Shown here: piece after piece, positions 46,147 through 55,185 of the stretch
How positions within the stretch are numbered: position 1 is the stretch's first letter
How the letters are laid out: every line of letters begins with the position of its first letter
Assembly (NCBI GenBank): GCA_011390275.1
Contig: JAABST010000009.1
Coordinates: 43,493 to 107,492 of the forward strand
Length of the DNA: 64,000 nucleotides
Direction of reading: 5' to 3'
Origin: Geitlerinema sp. S16
GTDB taxonomy: Bacteria > Cyanobacteriota > Cyanobacteriia > Cyanobacteriales > Geitlerinemataceae
Position numbers and translations under genes: made by a program
Notes under the pieces: model-generated
Told to the model about the DNA's origin: nothing
The model's input: only the letters and a program-made list of their open reading frames with translations
Database searches by the model: none

Positions 46147-46167
46147 TATATTGTTCAAAACAATATA
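46147..46167. promoter_or_regulatory. Perfect 9+3+9 dyad upstream of the chemotaxis gene
   Basis: TATATTGTT-CAA-AACAATATA lies 113-133 bases upstream of the chemotaxis gene start. Within the 390-bp region 46035-46422, which otherwise holds no gene I can support, it is the clearest symmetry; it could be an operator or a small hairpin. Confidence 0.4.
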
Positions 46168-46422
46168 CCTGCAAAGCTAAGACGCATCAAGACATCTCAT
46201 GCGATAGCTTTTCTCTGTTTTTCGAGGATTTAGTTGGATTGACTTAGATTGACTCTGGATATTGTGTACAGCTAATTTCTGTATACATCATACTTAGGCT
46301 TTTTTCGCTCTCTGAGTTTGGTACGGCAAAAATTAACATCTCTGCCAAAATAGCAGGATAACGTTACAGGCTTTCTACTCTTAAAGCGGACAATTTTGGT
46401 CTGGAGATGCTGGGGTGAGAAG

Positions 46423-47178
46423 TTAGGCGGCGGCGATTGAAAAGGCATCTCCGGGAATGGGCAGAATGCTACGAACTTCAGGGTAGCGATCGGCGAGGGC
46501 TTGCTGAAATCCGCGTTCGGTTCCAGACGCGCTGAGTAAACCATTCAAAACGCCGGTAAACTCGATGTCGCCGCGTGTGGTGGTGGGGATAATGAAGCGT
46601 GGATGGAGCAAACGCGCCACATCTAGGGCTGCGTCTTCGCCTTTAATAAAAGCGCCGACGATCGGCAGATTTAAGCCCACGATCGGTATGATCGCCGCAT
46701 CAACTGGGTCGGCGGCTTCCAGGCTCGGGCGATGGTGATAGCCGTGAGGTTCGTAGTAAAGGCTGCCGGTTGCGCTCCGAATAAAGTAGGCGTTTTCGAG
46801 TAGTGTTGGGCCGATGGGCGCTCCTGGGACGGCTTGTATCGTGATGCCCGCAAGGGTTGTGCTTTGCCCGTGTTCGAGTGTTGTGATGTGGGTGTAGCCT
46901 AAGTCGCGGACGACACTAGCGCCATTGGGGGAGGCGATAACGGGGATGGAGGGGTCGAGCTGCTTGAGGGTCGGCGGATGGGCATGGTCGGGCAGACCTT
47001 GGGAGAGCAAAATGGCGTCGATTTTCTCGGGAATGGCTTTGGGTTTGGTGCGATCGCCTTTAAAAAACCAGGCTTGGTTCGCGAACATTAACGAACCAAC
47101 CAACCATGGATCGAGCAGAATATGGGTTCCGTCAAAGTCAAATAACCACGTGTTGCTGTCGAGGTAGGTCAGTTGCAT
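46423..47178 (-). CDS. MBL-fold (COG2220-like) protein with altered metal ligands
   Basis: 251 residues. The fold is metallo-beta-lactamase type: LTYLDSNTWLFDFDGTHILLDPWL, DAILLSQGLPDHAHPPTL, GHG-like later parts. The first His-x-His of the usual HxHxDH becomes Gln and Leu (S-Q-G-L-P-D-H). The cyanobacterial/plastid branch of this family commonly has such a sequence, so the change is not a damage sign, but the metal site must differ. Function unknown. Confidence 0.75.
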   Translation of the reverse strand: MQLTYLDSNTWLFDFDGTHILLDPWLVGSLMFANQAWFFKGDRTKPKAIPEKIDAILLSQGLPDHAHPPTLKQLDPSIPVIASPNGASVVRDLGYTHITTLEHGQSTTLAGITIQAVPGAPIGPTLLENAYFIRSATGSLYYEPHGYHHRPSLEAADPVDAAIIPIVGLNLPIVGAFIKGEDAALDVARLLHPRFIIPTTTRGDIEFTGVLNGLLSASGTERGFQQALADRYPEVRSILPIPGDAFSIAAA

Positions 47179-47607
47179 AGTGAGTTGAAGATGGTTTTAG
47201 AGGCTTGTGGGTATCAGTGCTTGGGACAGAGGTGTTTATAAGCAGGATGATCCGATTTCTATTGTGACGAGTGTTGCGATCTAAGAAGTTCGCGATAAGA
47301 CACAATAATTTCGCTGCGATCAAGCGAAAGTTAGGTCAATCATGGGTGATGTCTAGAGGATGATCGCGAGCTGTCCTGATGATTTCTGAATCATCAGCAA
47401 CTGTAACGCTTTGCAAAGCGGAGTGCGGTTTTGGGGTTACTCGTCATTGATTGATCAATGTCGAGCAAAGCAATCTCTGCGAGCCGAACTTGAACAGGGT
47501 TTTCGTATTGTTCTGAATTCAGGTCGGACTTGGATAAGTCTGATACGATCAGAATCAAGATACATAGCCTAGAGTAACTAAGCTTTCACGGCGTAGACGA
47601 TAATCTG

Positions 47608-47628
47608 TCTACACCGACACGATGTAGA
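47608..47628. promoter_or_regulatory. TCTACA-N9-TGTAGA dyad upstream of sigF
   Basis: TCTACA at 47608-47613 and TGTAGA at 47623-47628 form an inverted repeat about 46-66 bases upstream of the sigF start, in a region (47179-47673) that otherwise holds no gene I can support. Candidate operator. Confidence 0.35.
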
Positions 47629-47641
47629 TCGATACATATCA

Positions 47642-47653
47642 GGGTATATACCC
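47642..47653. promoter_or_regulatory. GGGTATATACCC palindrome just before sigF
   Basis: A 12-bp perfect palindrome ending 20 bases before the sigF ATG. It covers where the ribosome would bind or where the 5' leader begins, so it may be a repressor site or part of the leader. Confidence 0.4.
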
Positions 47654-47673
47654 AACTCTTCTGCACCAAGATC

Positions 47674-48468
47674 ATGGCGAAAACGGCACATCACAATCTC
47701 AAGGGTCAAAGCCTCGAACTCTTGCAACGATACCGCCAAGAGCCTTCGACTCTGATTCGTAATCAGATCGTTCAACTCAATCTCGGCCTTGCCCGCAAGG
47801 AGGTCTATCACTGGCTTGAGAAGTGTAACGAGTCCTATGATGATCTCTTGCAGGTCGGCAGCATGGGTCTGATTCGGGCGATCGAGCGGTTTGATGCATC
47901 GAAGGGGGTTGCCTTTAGTTCGTTTGCGATCCCGTATATTCGCGGCGAAATCCAGCATTATCTACGCGATCGCAGCACCACGGTACGCATTCCGCGTCAA
48001 TGTATCGACCTCAAGCGCAAAGCCTCTCGCGTGGCGCAAACCCTGCGTGACGAGCTGGGTCGGATGCCGAATGATACCGAAATTGCCGCACGCCTTGGGG
48101 TTTCTCTCGATACCTTAGATGATGCGCAACTCGGTTACCGTAACCGAGATCTATTGAGTCTCGATGCTCCCGTGGGTTCGCAGGACGAGGAATCCCTTTC
48201 GCTGGGATCAATCGTCCCGGATCAGCGCTATCGCAGTTTTCAACTGGCTGAAGAAGATCGGCTGCTGTTACAGCAAGCCCTAACAAAGCTGGAAGCCGGA
48301 ACCTGTAAGGTGTTGGAGTTTGTCTTTTTGCATGACATGACTCAAAAAGAAACCGCCGAGCAACTGGGAATTAGTGCGGTTACTGTGTCCCGTCGTCTCA
48401 AAAATGGTCTTGCATCCCTGCGATCGAGCCTGCACGGTAGCCCCGAAAATCCGGATTTAAACAAGTAG
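47674..48468 (+). CDS. sigF: Group 3 sigma factor, SigF-like
   Basis: 264 residues. Region 2 (LGLARKEVYHW..., DLLQVGSMGLIRAIERFDASKGVAFSSFAIPYIRGEIQHYLRD), region 3 (RIPRQCIDLKRKASRVAQTLRDELGRMPNDTEIAARLG) and region 4 with a helix-turn-helix (MTQKETAEQLGISAVTVSRRLKNGL). The best match is the SigF/SigB-type group 3 factor of cyanobacteria (pilus, motility, stress genes), rather than the primary factor. No anti-sigma gene is next to it. Preceded by two dyads. Confidence 0.85.
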   Translation: MAKTAHHNLKGQSLELLQRYRQEPSTLIRNQIVQLNLGLARKEVYHWLEKCNESYDDLLQVGSMGLIRAIERFDASKGVAFSSFAIPYIRGEIQHYLRDRSTTVRIPRQCIDLKRKASRVAQTLRDELGRMPNDTEIAARLGVSLDTLDDAQLGYRNRDLLSLDAPVGSQDEESLSLGSIVPDQRYRSFQLAEEDRLLLQQALTKLEAGTCKVLEFVFLHDMTQKETAEQLGISAVTVSRRLKNGLASLRSSLHGSPENPDLNK

Positions 48469-48600
48469 ACGATCGAACCTACTTTTCTAATCTTTATCTA
48501 ATAATGATGAAAAATCGACAACCTCGCCCTGACTTGTGCCAAGTTGAGTCCGGGTGATACAAAAGGGTGTCGATTTATTTCGATTAATGACGAATTTCAA

Positions 48601-48657
48601 ACGATGAGTCGGTGGATCTGATGTGCCTACGCGAGATCGACCGACTCGTTGTTTTTT
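48601..48657 (+). terminator. Terminator downstream of sigF
   Basis: ATGAGTCGGTGGATC pairs with GATCGACCGACTCGT, imperfectly, followed by GTTTTTTGG. It lies about 130-190 bases after the sigF stop and ahead of the SulP gene. Confidence 0.6.
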
Positions 48658-48722
48658 GGCGTGGGCTGTCGTAATCGAGCAACATTTTATCGAGTTTTAT
48701 CGAGGGGTTAGGGCGAAACACA

Positions 48723-50298
48723 ATGGGGTTAACGGCGAGCGGGTTGGACGTACGGGTGCTGAAGAGGGAATGGCTATCGAACGTTGGTCCGGATATCTTG
48801 GCGGGTTTGCTGGTGGCGCTGGCGCTGATTCCGGAGGCGATCGGCTTTACGATTTATGCCGGTCTCGACCCAAAAATCGGTCTATTCGCGTCGTTTACGA
48901 TGTCGGTGACGATCGCGATTTTTGGTGGTCGCACAGCGATGATCTCCGGCGCAGCGGGGGCACTGGCGCTGTTATTCAAACCGCTGGTAGCGTCCCACGG
49001 GTTTGACTACGTAATTGCAACGACGATCCTGACGGGAATTTTGCAGATCATTTGGAGCGCGATCGGCCTGGGGAAACAGCTTCGATATTGCAACGACGAT
49101 CCTGACGGGAATTTTGCAGATCATTTGGAGCGCGATCGGCCTGGGGAAACAGCTTCGATTTATCTCGCGTGGCGTCATGGTGGGCTTCGTTAATGCGCTG
49201 GCGATTTTGATTTTTCAGGCGCAGTTGCCCGAGCTAGATAACGCAAAACCGGCGGTGTATATCATGGTGGCGATCGCCCTCGCGATCATCTATATCTTGC
49301 CGCGCTTCACGACGATCGTGCCGTCGCCGCTGGTCGCGATCGTCCTGCTCACGACGTTTTCGATCACCCAAGGTCTCGACGTACCGACGATCGGCGATAA
49401 AGGCGAGCTGCCGACATCGCTACCGAGCTTTATGCTGCCGGATGTGCCGCTGAATCTCGAAACCTTGGGCGTGATTTTGCCCTACGCGGTCATGCTCTCG
49501 ATCGTCGGTTTACTCGAATCGTTCCTGACGGCGAACGTCGTTGACGATCTGACCGATTCGTTTAGCGATAAAAATCGCGAGGCCACGGGTCAGGGTTTGG
49601 CGAATATCGTATCGGGATTTTTTGCGGGAATGCCCGGTTGCGGCATGATCGGCCAAACCGTGATCAATATCCAATCCGGCGGACGAACTCGCCTTTCGAC
49701 GCTAGCGACGGGGGGATTTTTGATGTTCCTGACGCTGGTGATGAGCCACTGGGTGCAGCAAATCCCAATGGCAGCGCTGGTGTCGGTGATGATTATGGTC
49801 TCGATCGGCACGTTCAACTGGGCGTCGATCGCCAAAATCCGCAAGCTACCGCTGAGCGAAACGGTCATCATGCTGTCCACAATGGGCGCAACGTTGCTTA
49901 CGCACAATCTGGCGATCGGCGTCATGATCGGGATTACGCTGAGTACAATTTTCTTTTCGAGCAAAATCGCCCAGCTTGTCTTTGTGGATAAAACCCTGAG
50001 CGAAGACGCGCTGGATCGCACCTATAGTGTCGCGGGTCAGATTTTCTTCGTCTCCGTCCCGGATTTCATCGATTGCTTTGATTTTAAGGAAGATATCGAG
50101 CGGGTCACGCTGGATTTAACCCATGCGCACCTGTGGGATCAGTCGGCAGTGGAGGCGATCGATAAAATCGTCTTAACCTTTCGCCGCAACGGCATCGAAA
50201 CGCAATTAATCGGAGTGAATGAAGCCAGCGCAACTTTGATTGATCAGTTAGCCGTTCATGATAAAGACCCGTCTCTGCAAGATTTGAGTCTGCATTAA
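48723..50298 (+). pseudogene. SulP-family anion transporter interrupted by a 73-bp tandem duplication
   Basis: Without the duplication this would encode about 500 residues of a SulP permease with a C-terminal STAS domain (LTLDLTHAHLWDQSAVEAIDKIV). The N-terminal part (GPDILAGLLVALALIPEAIGFTIYAGLDPKIGLFAS, SGAAGALALLF) runs in frame to the first copy; then a second exact copy of 49014-49086 (49087-49159) shifts the frame by one and stops at 49193. The C-terminal part is open from TTG 49114 to 50298. Family members carry sulfate or bicarbonate; the substrate is not known. Removal of one copy restores the frame, so the state may be reversible. Sequence error is possible. Confidence 0.85.
49014..49159. 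repeat. Perfect 73-bp tandem duplication inside sulP
   Basis: 49014-49086 is repeated as 49087-49159 with no mismatch. The unit covers the codons for A-T-T-I-L-T-G-I-L-Q-I-I-W-S-A-I-G. 73 is not a multiple of three, so the frame is shifted. Confidence 0.97.
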
Positions 50299-50419
50299 TT
50301 TGCATCAATTTGAGTGTGAGCTGATCCGATTGTGAAGCGACCCCACGGTTAGCCCGAGCCTCAGAATCAGGTTAGGGTATAAGCGAATTTTCTCACTCAT
50401 CAATGCCTGAACCCTAACG

Positions 50420-51814
50420 ATGACATCGACAACACAGATTAATCCCTTCCTGAGCGGCAACTTTGCCCCCATTCACACGGAAATCGCGACTGAAAATCTA
50501 ACGATAATCGGCCAACTTCCTGCTGAACTCAACGGCACATTTTTTCGCATTGGCCCGAACCCGCAATACTCGCCGATCGGTCAATATCATTGGTTCGACG
50601 GCGACGGCATGATCCACGCCGTTAGACTCGACAACGGCCAAGCCAGCTATCGCAATCGCTGGGTACGCACCAAGGGATTTGAGCTTGAACGCGCTGAAGA
50701 TCAAGCGATCTGGCCGGGTTTGCTCGGAGTGCCGCGTTTCGATCGCCCCCACGGCATGATGTCTAAAAATGTCGCGAATACAGCATTAGTCTGGAGCGCC
50801 GGGAAATTGCTCGCGCTTTGGGAAGGCGGCGAACCTCACATCATCGATCCCGTCAGCCTCGAAACCCTCGGCACACAGACCTTTGACGGCCAGTTAACCA
50901 GCGCCTTTACCGCCCATCCCAAAGTTGACCCCGAGACGGGCGAAACCTTCTTCTTTGGCTACGGGTTTACGCCGCCATTTATAACCTATGGCGTCATTTC
51001 GCCCAGCGGGAAGATTGTAAAAACCGAAGCGATCGATCTGCCGATGCCGGTCTTGATGCATGATTTTGCGATCACCGATAAACATGCGATTTTCCTCGAT
51101 ATGCCGCTGACCGTGGACGGGTCGCGCTACGAAAAAGGCGAGCCGCCGATTTTCTTTGATGCGTCGCGATCGAGCCGTTTCGGCATTTTGCCCCGTGACG
51201 GCAACGGCAGCGATATTCGTTGGTTCGACGTGCCGAGCTGCATGATTTATCACGTCACCAACGCCTACGAAGACGGCAATACCGTCGTGCTTTATGCTCA
51301 CCGCAAAAACGCGACCAGCATGTTGGTGGCCGATAACGAACTCGATACCGATCGCGCCTACCTCACCTGCTGGCGCTTCAACCTCGACACCGGCGACGTT
51401 AGCGAAACCCGCCTAGATGACAAACCGTCCGAGTTTCCCCAGGTTGATCCGCGTTTTGTTGGCCGCAAAACCCGCTACGCCTTTGCTGCCGTCGATGCGA
51501 CTGAACATGTACCCGAGCCGCTTTTTGGCGGCCTGGTCAAATACGATCTAGAAACCGGCGATCGTCAGGTCTATGCCTTTGGGGATGGACGCTATGGCGG
51601 CGAGGTGGGCTTTGCGCCCAAACGCGGATCGGAGGCGGAGGCCGATGGCTGGCTGTTGGTCTACGTTCACGACACGATCGCCGATCAATCCGAACTGCTC
51701 GTGCTGTCGGCCAACGATCTCACCGCCGAGCCGATCGCGCGGGTCATATTGCCGCAGCGTGTCCCCTACGGCTTTCATGCCATCTGGATCGGAGCTGATC
51801 GTCTGACCGCCTAG
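50420..51814 (+). CDS. Carotenoid cleavage oxygenase
   Basis: 464 residues, the RPE65/CCD family: non-heme iron enzymes that split carotenoids or apocarotenoids with oxygen. Four histidines for iron are visible in TAHPKVD, LMHDFAI, IYHVTN and YGFHAIW, spread along a seven-blade propeller. HWFDGDGMIHAV and PHGMMSKN are also typical. Which carotenoid it cleaves cannot be said; some members act on apocarotenals. Start ATG 50420 follows the presumed promoter region, no partner genes. Confidence 0.9.
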   Translation: MTSTTQINPFLSGNFAPIHTEIATENLTIIGQLPAELNGTFFRIGPNPQYSPIGQYHWFDGDGMIHAVRLDNGQASYRNRWVRTKGFELERAEDQAIWPGLLGVPRFDRPHGMMSKNVANTALVWSAGKLLALWEGGEPHIIDPVSLETLGTQTFDGQLTSAFTAHPKVDPETGETFFFGYGFTPPFITYGVISPSGKIVKTEAIDLPMPVLMHDFAITDKHAIFLDMPLTVDGSRYEKGEPPIFFDASRSSRFGILPRDGNGSDIRWFDVPSCMIYHVTNAYEDGNTVVLYAHRKNATSMLVADNELDTDRAYLTCWRFNLDTGDVSETRLDDKPSEFPQVDPRFVGRKTRYAFAAVDATEHVPEPLFGGLVKYDLETGDRQVYAFGDGRYGGEVGFAPKRGSEAEADGWLLVYVHDTIADQSELLVLSANDLTAEPIARVILPQRVPYGFHAIWIGADRLTA

Positions 51815-51932
51815 CTCTTCTCAGAATCACAATCTCGCCAAAAAACGCGATCGGCCATGCTCCAAACGCCACCGATCGCGATAAAATCTAATCCGCACGA
51901 TCGATCATCTCGCGATCATCATGGTGTGACCT

Positions 51933-52005
51933 GGGCGGTTGGCCGAGCGGTTTAGGCAGCGAACTCATAATTCGCCTCAGGCGGGTTCAACTCCTGCACC
52001 GCCCA
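51933..52005 (+). tRNA. tRNA with CAT anticodon (probably tRNA-Met)
   Basis: GGGCGGT/ACCGCCC acceptor stem, GCC/GGC D stem, GCGAA/TTCGC anticodon stem with loop CTCATAA (anticodon CAT at 51966-51968), five-base variable loop, and GCGGG/CCTGC T stem with TTCAACT loop. Discriminator A at 52005; CCA is not encoded. Identity could be elongator Met or lysidine-modified Ile (CAT); the D-loop is long (AGCGGTTTA). A short T5 run follows. Confidence 0.9.
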
Positions 52006-52106
52006 CTTTTTACGTTTAGATTCCTGGCTCTGATGCGTGTTCAGACCATTCGCGTTTAAACCCTCAGCACTGGAAATGCTAAGGTAGGGCAGCATTAATC
52101 CCATTT

Positions 52107-52778
52107 TTAGCCTGCTGAATCAATCTGATCCAGCGCAATTTTGGCTTGCGTGACAACCTGCGCATCTGTATCATCCGTCATCCGCTCAAGCCAGCCCCGC
52201 GCCCGATCGCCGCCGAGACTTCCCAGCGCTTGAGCCGTCCGAAACCGCACCTGGGAATCGTCGTGACACATAAACGTTTCGAGCTGATCGATCGCCGACG
52301 TATCACCCAAATCGCCGATCGCGCCGATCGCCGTCGCCACCAGCAAATCATTATCGCTAGCCAAGGCATCGAGCAATACTTCGATCGCCTTGGGTTCGCC
52401 CATCTCCGACAGCGCCGCCACAATACTCAACCGCAACAGCCAATCCGACGTTTCGTGATACAGCGCCGCGATATCCTCATATGCCTCCTTCAACGCCAAG
52501 GCTCCGAGAGAATCCGCCGCCGCCGCTTTCACATCTAGCTCACTATCGTTATGCAGTCGATCGCGCAGCAGTTCTAGCGAGGCATCGCGATCAGCATTAC
52601 CAATTTTTGCAATTTTGCTAACCGCAGCGTAGCGCACGCGAGCATTCGCGTGAGTGATGAGCGGCGTAATTAACGTCAGTGCTTCCTCATGGGATAGCGT
52701 ATCAAGCTGATTTAGACCGGAAATGCAGTCACCATAGTCTGATGATTGCAACAGGTCACGAGCAGAAACAGAAGCCAT
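52107..52778 (-). CDS. HEAT-repeat protein, NblB-like
   Basis: 223 residues from ATG 52778; a start 11 codons earlier (52811) is possible. At least six HEAT-like helical repeats (for example ANARVRYAAVSKIAKIG, SELDVKAAAADSLGAL, DNDLLVATAIGAIGDLGDTSAIDQLE). The length and order resemble NblB, the phycobilisome-degradation partner of NblA, related to the CpcE/F lyase family. It may bind phycobilin or phycobiliprotein. Support is pattern-level. Confidence 0.75.
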   Translation of the reverse strand: MASVSARDLLQSSDYGDCISGLNQLDTLSHEEALTLITPLITHANARVRYAAVSKIAKIGNADRDASLELLRDRLHNDSELDVKAAAADSLGALALKEAYEDIAALYHETSDWLLRLSIVAALSEMGEPKAIEVLLDALASDNDLLVATAIGAIGDLGDTSAIDQLETFMCHDDSQVRFRTAQALGSLGGDRARGWLERMTDDTDAQVVTQAKIALDQIDSAG

Positions 52779-52969
52779 AAAAAAGGTGTTTACATCCGAT
52801 AGAGTGATCAATCAGAGACTAAAAAAGAGATATTAAAAGTGGTTCCTAGTGTACGACTTAGACCGATTGCTTGAGCAGCAGTATGACGGATTTGTCATCA
52901 CGGCCTAATCGTGGAGATGCATTCTAAGCCAGGCGGGATCGACCGTCTAAGACGAGATCTGCTGGGTTC

Positions 52970-53440
52970 TTAAGGCTCCAGCACGGCCATGGTGCGAATG
53001 ATGTCACCGCGCGTCAGGATGCCAACCAGCGCCTTAGTCTCCGCCTCGACGACCGGTAGGCGATGTACTTGCTTGTCGTGCATCAGTCGTGCGGCTTCGC
53101 GAATCGATTTGTCTGGCTCGATCGTCACGATATGACCCGAAAACATCACCTCGCCCACCGTTTGACCGATCGCCTTGTGTAACTCTTTTTCGTAACGTCC
53201 AGGATTATCGAGATAGATGACGCTATCGAGAATCTTGATAAAAGCTGGTTGGCGCACATCCGTTTCGCGCCACATGAGATCGGTTTCCGAGATCACACCG
53301 ACCAGCTTGCCGTGATCATCGAGCACGGGTAAACCGCTGATACGCTGTTTCGCCAGGATTTCGATCGCGGTTTGGATCGGAGTGTCGGGGCGAACCGACA
53401 TCGGTTCGCGGGTCATGATATCGGCAACAGTTTTGGTCAT
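52970..53440 (-). CDS. CBS-domain protein
   Basis: 156 residues, two CBS motifs: about 5-65 (TREPMSVRPDTPIQTAIEILAKQRISGLPVLDDHGKLVGVISETDL) and about 95-155 (IVTIEPDKSIREAARLMHDKQVHRLPVVE, LVGILTRGDIIRTM). Such proteins bind adenine nucleotides and regulate other enzymes. Not attached to any effector domain here. Confidence 0.92.
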   Translation of the reverse strand: MTKTVADIMTREPMSVRPDTPIQTAIEILAKQRISGLPVLDDHGKLVGVISETDLMWRETDVRQPAFIKILDSVIYLDNPGRYEKELHKAIGQTVGEVMFSGHIVTIEPDKSIREAARLMHDKQVHRLPVVEAETKALVGILTRGDIIRTMAVLEP

Positions 53441-53748
53441 GGTGTCGCGCTTTAGAGTGTGTCTTTGAGGTCAGCCGTGCTGGCTCGGCGTATGGAAAAA
53501 GTATAAACGGTCACCAGCAGCCCCGTACGATCTCTCCAGTGCAAAGGTCTGCTCCATAACGGGTCATAACAGGCGAAAAGTCGTCTCGAATCATGCAGGA
53601 TCAATCACGACCGTTAACATATGTGTACAGCCCTGGGGAACAGGCGCATACCATCACGGCGGCGCTGCATCCAGTCATGACGACCATCGTTCACGATTTC
53701 CACTCAAACGCAACAGCCCTCGCTTGTTCATCGATTCGCCTTTCCGCC

Positions 53749-54111
53749 ATGACGAACCCAAGCACACCCAATCACACCACGATTGAAACGACACATCTAG
53801 CCGACGGGTCTAGCGAGATGCCGACGACACCGACCGTCTACGTTTGTCAGCATCGAAGCTGCCACGATCGCGGCTCAGAACAAACCCTCGCGGCCTTCAT
53901 GACTCATCTCCCCGACGGGACGATCGCCGTGGCCTCCAGGTGCATGGGTCAGTGTAGTTCTGGGCCGACGGTGCGTATTGCCGCAGACGAGATTTGGTAT
54001 TGTCGCGTGCAAACCGAAGATGTCGCAACTATCGTCGATCAACACATCCTCGGCGGCGAACCCGTAACGGCAAAACTCAACCCGCGTTTACATCGAACGT
54101 TCTACGGCTAA
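53749..54111 (+). CDS. Thioredoxin-like 2Fe-2S ferredoxin-family protein
   Basis: 120 residues from ATG 53749; the frame is open to 53593, but that extra part is unlike the family. The conserved cysteines are VYVCQHRSC and ...ASRCMGQCSSGP, giving a C-x5-C ... C-x3-C set for a [2Fe-2S] cluster as in the thioredoxin-like ferredoxin family (NuoE-like/Shethna-type). The role could be electron transfer or sensing; no partner is next to it. Confidence 0.8.
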   Translation: MTNPSTPNHTTIETTHLADGSSEMPTTPTVYVCQHRSCHDRGSEQTLAAFMTHLPDGTIAVASRCMGQCSSGPTVRIAADEIWYCRVQTEDVATIVDQHILGGEPVTAKLNPRLHRTFYG

Positions 54112-54143
54112 ACCGAACAGCGATCGCGATCCGAATTGCCCAA

Positions 54144-54173
54144 CAAAAAAACCGACCTCTTTCGAGATCGGCT
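54144..54173 (-). terminator. Terminator of desC
   Basis: On the minus strand: GCCGATCTC-GAAA-GAGGTCGG followed by seven Ts. It lies about 55-85 bases after the desC stop and is the clearest intrinsic terminator in the window. It also blocks read-through from the plus-strand gene. Confidence 0.85.
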
Positions 54174-54227
54174 TAACAAGATCGCTACGTGAAGCGTGAC
54201 GCGAACGATTGACGATCGCTTTCCGAA

Positions 54228-55061
54228 CTAACCTCCAATGGGTTTCGCATCCTTCGGAATCAGCTTGATTTTGGTCGCGAGACCAAAGAATTTCAAAACG
54301 CTGATCATCATCCAGGTGGCATCAATTTCCCACCATTTAATCCCGTGACGCGCCGAATACTGGTAAGCGTGGTGGTTGTTGTGCCAGCCTTCGCCATAGG
54401 TTAGGAGAGCAACCCACCAGCAGTTGCGCGACTCATCGTTCGACTCATAGGTCTTGTAGCCGAACTTGTGGGTTGCACTGTTCACGAACCACGTGCAGTG
54501 GAACACAGCAACGATGCGCATGAAGATGCCCCAGACCACGAACGACCAACCGCCGAGAGCGTATAGGGTCAGACCGAGGACAACCTGCATGTGAATGAAG
54601 TATTTGTCACAGAAGTTGTAGAACGGATCGTTATAGATGTCCTTTGCGAGACGGGGGACATCCTTGTCTGCGGGAACTTCTTGGAAAAACCAACCAATGT
54701 GGCTCCACCAGAAGCCTTTGTGCGAATCGTGCGGATCAAGATTTGTATCCGAGTACTGGTGGTGTTGACGGTGTAGACCAATCCAGCTGATCGGACCCGC
54801 TTGGCAGCTCAGTGTGCCGCAAAACACCAAGAAGTATTCTAGCCATTTCGGTACTTGGAAACTTCGGTGGCTGACGAGGCGATGCCAGCCTAACGTAATT
54901 CCAACTCCACCGGTAATCCAGTGAAGAAAGACAGCGATTCCCACCGCTGTCCAGCTAAAGTTTTGAGGTAAAAAAGCAAAAGCAGCAAAAACGTGAAGTG
55001 CACCAATCCAAATAATGGCGTACCAGTTGCGCTTAACTCTTTCTGTGGAAGCAATCGTCAT
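54228..55061 (-). CDS. desC: Acyl-lipid delta-9 desaturase
   Basis: 277 residues from the ATG at 55061. Three histidine boxes for the di-iron center are present: HRLVSH, HRQHH and HNNHH, with hydrophobic segments between. It introduces the first double bond into membrane fatty acids. The longer frame to 55136 adds 25 atypical residues. It diverges from the methionine-gamma-lyase-family gene, with about 125 bases between the starts. Confidence 0.95.
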   Translation of the reverse strand: MTIASTERVKRNWYAIIWIGALHVFAAFAFLPQNFSWTAVGIAVFLHWITGGVGITLGWHRLVSHRSFQVPKWLEYFLVFCGTLSCQAGPISWIGLHRQHHQYSDTNLDPHDSHKGFWWSHIGWFFQEVPADKDVPRLAKDIYNDPFYNFCDKYFIHMQVVLGLTLYALGGWSFVVWGIFMRIVAVFHCTWFVNSATHKFGYKTYESNDESRNCWWVALLTYGEGWHNNHHAYQYSARHGIKWWEIDATWMMISVLKFFGLATKIKLIPKDAKPIGG

Positions 55062-55185
55062 GCAGTGACCTTGAGTGACTGTGAACTTTTGTCTGAACTT
55101 ATCGAATTCTAACAAAATATGGGTTAATGGTAACAAGTGGAATCTTTATTCCAAAAAAACTCGATGTTTTGTTGTTCGAGATTGG

